Of a DNA stretch of 64,000 nucleotides, positions 60,630 to 64,000 are shown piece after piece. Positions within the stretch are counted from its first letter, which is position 1. The number at the start of each line of letters is the position of its first letter. The notes below the pieces were generated by a model. The model was not told the DNA's origin. It worked only from the letters and a program-made list of their open reading frames with translations, and did not search any database. A program made the translations under genes and the position numbers. The stretch is from Trinickia acidisoli (GTDB lineage Bacteria; Pseudomonadota; Gammaproteobacteria; Burkholderiales; Burkholderiaceae), in contig NZ_JAFLRG010000002.1 of the NCBI RefSeq assembly GCF_017315725.1, forward strand, positions 372,001 to 436,000, given 5' to 3'.

Positions 60630-62819
60630 ATGCCGAGCATTACGTCGATCGCCGAGGGGCAGCCGTTTCCGCTTGGCGCAAGCTGGGACGGCGCGGGCGT
60701 GAACTTCGCCCTTTTTTCCGCGAACGCTACGAAAGTCGAACTGTGCTTGTTCGATGAAAGCGGCCAGCGTGAACTTCAACGCATCGATCTGCCCGAATTT
60801 ACCGATGAGGTTTGGCATATCTATCTGCCGGACCTGAAACCAGGGGCCGTCTACGGCTATCGCGTGCATGGTCCCTATGAGCCGGAAGCGGGCCATCGCT
60901 TCAATCCGAACAAACTGCTGCTCGATCCGTATGCGAAGGCACACGTCGGCGTATTGAAATGGGACCCGGCTGTGTTCGGCTACACGATCGGCGCGGAAGG
61001 GGACGATCTGACGTTCGATGAGCGCGACAGCGCGCGATTCGTGCCGAAATGCGTCGTCGTCGATCAGCGCTTTTCTTGGACGCACCCGACGCGCGTGCGC
61101 GTGTCGTGGGACCGTACGATCATCTATGAGCTGCACGTGCGCGGCTACACGAAGCAGCACCCCGATCTACCGCAGCGGTTGCGCGGCACGTTCGAAGGTC
61201 TCGGCCAAAAGGAGATGGTGGATTACATCAAGCATCTCGGCGTGACGGCCATCGAATTGATGCCAATTCATTCGTTCGTCAACGACAACCATCTGCTTGA
61301 CCAAGGTTTGACGAACTACTGGGGGTACAGCACGATCGGCTTTTTTGCTGCCGATCCGCGCTTTTTCGCGCAAGGCGCGGGCGCGGTCGGCGAGTTCAAG
61401 GAAATGATCGACCGTTACCATGACGCGGGGCTCGAAGTCGTGCTCGACGTCGTCTACAACCACACGGCCGAAGGCAACGAACGCGGTCCGACGCTGTCGT
61501 TTCGCGGCATCGACAACGCATCGTATTACCGGCTGCTGCCTGAGCAGCCGCGCTACTACATCAACGATACGGGCACCGGCAATACGCTGAATCTATCGCA
61601 TCCGCGCGTGCTGCAGATGGTGATGGATTCGCTGCGTTATTGGGTCGGCGAGATGAATGTCGATGGCTTCCGTTTCGATCTCGCGACGATTCTCGGGCGA
61701 GAACCTTATGGGTTCGACGAGGGGGGCGGTTTTTTGCATAGCTGCCGGCAGGACCCCGTACTCTCGAGCGTCAAGCTGATCGCGGAGCCGTGGGATTGCG
61801 GCCCTGGTGGCTATCAGGTCGGGGGCTTTCCTCCAGGCTGGGCCGAATGGAACGATCGGTTTCGCGATACGGTGCGCGCATTCTGGAAGGGCGACGACGG
61901 CGTTGCCGCCGATCTGGCGAGCCGCATGACCGGTTCCGGCGACAGGTTCGATCGGCGCGGCAGGCGGCCGTGGGCCAGCGTGAATTTCGTGACGGCGCAC
62001 GATGGCTTCACGTTGCATGATCTCGTGTCTTACAACGATAAGCACAACGAAGCAAACGGCGAAGACAACAACGACGGTCACACCGACAACAAATCGTGGA
62101 ACTGCGGAGTGGAAGGTCCAACGGACGATGCGCAGGTTCGCGCGCTGCGCGAACGCCAAAAGCGCAATCTGCTGGCGACATTGTTGTTCGCGCAAGGTAC
62201 GCCGATGATCGTCGCCGGCGACGAGTTCGGCCGTACGCAACGCGGCAACAACAACGCCTATTGTCAGGACAACGAAATAAGTTGGGTCGATTGGACGGGG
62301 GTCGACGATGAGGGCCGAGCCCTGACGGATTTCGTCGTCAAGCTCACGACGTTGCGCCATACGTTGCCCGTGTTACGCCGCAACCGCTTCTTGACCGGGC
62401 AATTCGTCGAATGGCAGCAGTTGAGCGAGGTGCGCTGGATGAGCCCGGTCGGCACCGAGCTGACGGACGAGCAATGGAACGATCCGGCGATGCGTTGTTT
62501 CGGCGTCGTCATCGATGGCCGCGCGCAAACGAGCGGCATTCGGCGGCCCGCTTCCGATGCGACGTTGCTGATCGTATTGAACGCGCATCATGACGTCGTC
62601 GACTTCAAGCTGCCCGACATTCCAGGCAGCGATCAATGGAGCTGTCTCATCGATACGAACGTGCCCGTGCGCGACGAGTTGCCCGAGTTCGAATCGGGCG
62701 AAATCTATCAAGTCACGGGGCGTTCGCTGTTGTTGTTCGCACTGCACGCGAAAGGGCAGACGCAGCGGATTTTCATGAGCCTGGAAAAGAAGCTGACCGA
62801 GGATACCGAGCCGAAGTGA
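60630..62819 (+). CDS. glgX: Glycogen debranching enzyme GlgX
   Basis: A 729-residue isoamylase-type GH13 enzyme hydrolysing alpha-1,6 branches of glycogen. An N-terminal CBM48 domain (FPLGASWDGAGVNFALFSANA) precedes the barrel; the catalytic residues lie in VDGFRFDLA (nucleophile Asp), KLIAEPWDCG (acid Glu) and FVTAHDGFTLHD (transition-state Asp). ATG 60630 follows GAGGG; the upstream TTG at 60498 gives an unlikely Ser/Arg leader. No other glycogen genes are in the window. Confidence 0.93.
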   Translation: MPSITSIAEGQPFPLGASWDGAGVNFALFSANATKVELCLFDESGQRELQRIDLPEFTDEVWHIYLPDLKPGAVYGYRVHGPYEPEAGHRFNPNKLLLDPYAKAHVGVLKWDPAVFGYTIGAEGDDLTFDERDSARFVPKCVVVDQRFSWTHPTRVRVSWDRTIIYELHVRGYTKQHPDLPQRLRGTFEGLGQKEMVDYIKHLGVTAIELMPIHSFVNDNHLLDQGLTNYWGYSTIGFFAADPRFFAQGAGAVGEFKEMIDRYHDAGLEVVLDVVYNHTAEGNERGPTLSFRGIDNASYYRLLPEQPRYYINDTGTGNTLNLSHPRVLQMVMDSLRYWVGEMNVDGFRFDLATILGREPYGFDEGGGFLHSCRQDPVLSSVKLIAEPWDCGPGGYQVGGFPPGWAEWNDRFRDTVRAFWKGDDGVAADLASRMTGSGDRFDRRGRRPWASVNFVTAHDGFTLHDLVSYNDKHNEANGEDNNDGHTDNKSWNCGVEGPTDDAQVRALRERQKRNLLATLLFAQGTPMIVAGDEFGRTQRGNNNAYCQDNEISWVDWTGVDDEGRALTDFVVKLTTLRHTLPVLRRNRFLTGQFVEWQQLSEVRWMSPVGTELTDEQWNDPAMRCFGVVIDGRAQTSGIRRPASDATLLIVLNAHHDVVDFKLPDIPGSDQWSCLIDTNVPVRDELPEFESGEIYQVTGRSLLLFALHAKGQTQRIFMSLEKKLTEDTEPK

Positions 62820-62898
62820 GGGGATGCGCGGCGCAGGGAGGTCGATCGCTGCGATCGCCGATGGGCCCGGCCTGCACGCTCGCGGGACGACGATCGGT

Positions 62899-63813
62899 TC
62901 AGCCGAGCGTGCTTCGTGCAACGCGGCATGCGGCCAGATCCCATGCCGCGCACCCGACGCTCTTGAAGAAGATCGGCGCGTCCGGCGCGAGCTGACCATC
63001 GAGCGCTTGCGACAATGACCTCACGCGATTCCAGTCGATGTTTGCCTGAATGAGGTCGCCCGCTTCGTATTTCGCGCCCGCCGGATCGTCTACGACGACG
63101 AAGCTGCTGTCGACGGTTTGCTTGCCGATCTCGGCGGCGTCGGGTGTAAAGGCACCCACCCCGATCACCAGCCGGCCGTTCCGTGCTGCCTCGCGATAGA
63201 CGGGCGTACGGCTGGTCGTGACCGTGACGACGACGTCGACAGCGTCGGGAGTGTCGCCGATGAGCGCGCCGAGATTCGGGGCAATCGACTCGTGCTGTTC
63301 GACGAAGCGTTGAGCGGAGGCGTCGGAGGTGCCTTTGACCAGGATTGTCGATTCCGGGAACAGGCAGGCAAGTGCCTCGACATGATTCGCTGCCTGCTTG
63401 CCGGTACCGATGACGAGCATCTGCTCGGGACGTTTGCCATGCAACGTCACGATGCCAAGGGCCGTCACCGCCGCCGTGCGTCGACCCGTGACCGTGGGGC
63501 CGTCCAGCACGAAGCGCATTTCCCCTGTGTGCGAATCGCACGCGACGACCTGGCCGTGAATGGTCGGGAGTTGTCGAGCACTATTGGACGGGCAGACCGT
63601 GACGAGTTTGTGTATGGCCAGGTCCACCGCGCTCGACGGCATGGACAGCATCAGCCCACCTTCTTGCATGGGGATCGCGAGCCGTTCGGGGCTGACGATG
63701 CGCCCCGCGCCATATTCCACGACGGCCTCGCGCAGCGCCTGCACGAGCAAGGGATAGGGCAGCAATGCCGCGGTCGAGTCGGCGTCGAACAATCTGGGAT
63801 GAGAGGTGTTCAT
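62899..63813 (-). CDS. Ornithine cyclodeaminase/mu-crystallin family, probable ketimine reductase
   Basis: A 304-residue NAD(P)-binding protein of the ornithine cyclodeaminase family. The Rossmann motif MLVIGTGKQAANHVEAL is near the centre, preceded by GPTVTGRRTAAVTALG, and followed by the C-terminal GVGAFTPDAAEIG. Members with this pattern and length (about 300) are often delta-1-pyrroline-2-carboxylate or piperideine-2-carboxylate reductases of hydroxyproline and lysine catabolism. No partner genes remain in the window. It is convergent with glgX. Confidence 0.82.
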   Translation of the reverse strand: MNTSHPRLFDADSTAALLPYPLLVQALREAVVEYGAGRIVSPERLAIPMQEGGLMLSMPSSAVDLAIHKLVTVCPSNSARQLPTIHGQVVACDSHTGEMRFVLDGPTVTGRRTAAVTALGIVTLHGKRPEQMLVIGTGKQAANHVEALACLFPESTILVKGTSDASAQRFVEQHESIAPNLGALIGDTPDAVDVVVTVTTSRTPVYREAARNGRLVIGVGAFTPDAAEIGKQTVDSSFVVVDDPAGAKYEAGDLIQANIDWNRVRSLSQALDGQLAPDAPIFFKSVGCAAWDLAACRVARSTLG

Positions 63814-64000
63814 GGCGATTCCACGAAGTTCGAAGTTGAAGAGGTTTTCAGTCTTGCGATCGATGCGAAGCTAGGCCACCGAGACACCGGGAAGATGCCA
63901 CTGGTTTAGCCTTTTTGGTCCAACTTTATACCAGTAGTGGCGTCGATTCAACCCAAACTAGCGAGTTTAGGTCGTAATTTGGCTTGTGATGAATCCACGT

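Overview
The window looks like a chromosome segment from a Burkholderia-group betaproteobacterium (Paraburkholderia, Trinickia or Caballeronia-like). The reasons are the GC-rich codon use, the OmpC-type porins, the SBP-rich ABC transport, and an adjacent rpfR/rpfF pair, the BDSF quorum-sensing module typical of Burkholderia. No rRNA, tRNA or CRISPR array was recognised. All calls come from reading the sequence and translations; no database search was run.

Layout. 1-1147: end of an exbB gene plus exbD. 1185-14990: a catabolic locus bracketed by two paralogous GntR regulators. It holds an AA_synth-family protein, an alpha/beta hydrolase, a flavin reductase, a luciferase-like monooxygenase, an aldehyde dehydrogenase, a NIPSNAP protein, a polyamine/opine-type ABC importer, succinate-semialdehyde dehydrogenase and a porin. 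The set suggests import of a small, probably nitrogen-containing compound, its FMN-dependent oxygenation and hydrolysis, and exit through succinate semialdehyde. The substrate is unknown. 15047-18569: a convergent porin, a DsbA/FrnE-type oxidoreductase and a sulfotransferase-like gene.

18.6-30.6 kb is an accessory island. It contains an intact IS5-family element inside a relic hydrolase gene, an array of TGTCGCG repeats, a Fic protein with an AbiEi-like N-terminal domain, an IS91-type element with its own tyrosine recombinase, another integrase, two different higBA toxin-antitoxin loci, and an AT-richer run of orphan membrane/exported proteins with an IS4-type scar. 30.7-37.4 kb holds an aminotransferase, an HxlR-controlled set of NAD(P)-dependent oxidoreductases (one copy internally deleted), an ABC-F ATPase, and scars of an integrase and a TetR regulator.

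37.4-52.4 kb is a coherent sugar-acid locus: lutABC (L-lactate oxidation) with its GntR regulator and an LldR-type operator, then the complete non-phosphorylative L-rhamnose pathway (mutarotase, dehydrogenase, lactonase, rhamnonate dehydratase, keto-deoxy-rhamnonate dehydrogenase, diketo-acid hydrolase) with a rhamnose ABC importer. The route ends in pyruvate plus L-lactate, so the neighbouring lut genes would consume its product. 52.5-55.5 kb is rpfR/rpfF, convergent around a shared hairpin. 55.8-64 kb contains an amino-acid-type binding protein, an unknown Gly/Ala-rich protein, a two-gene AAA ATPase/TOPRIM-like pair that is a candidate phage-defence system, a LysE exporter, glgX and an ornithine-cyclodeaminase-family gene.
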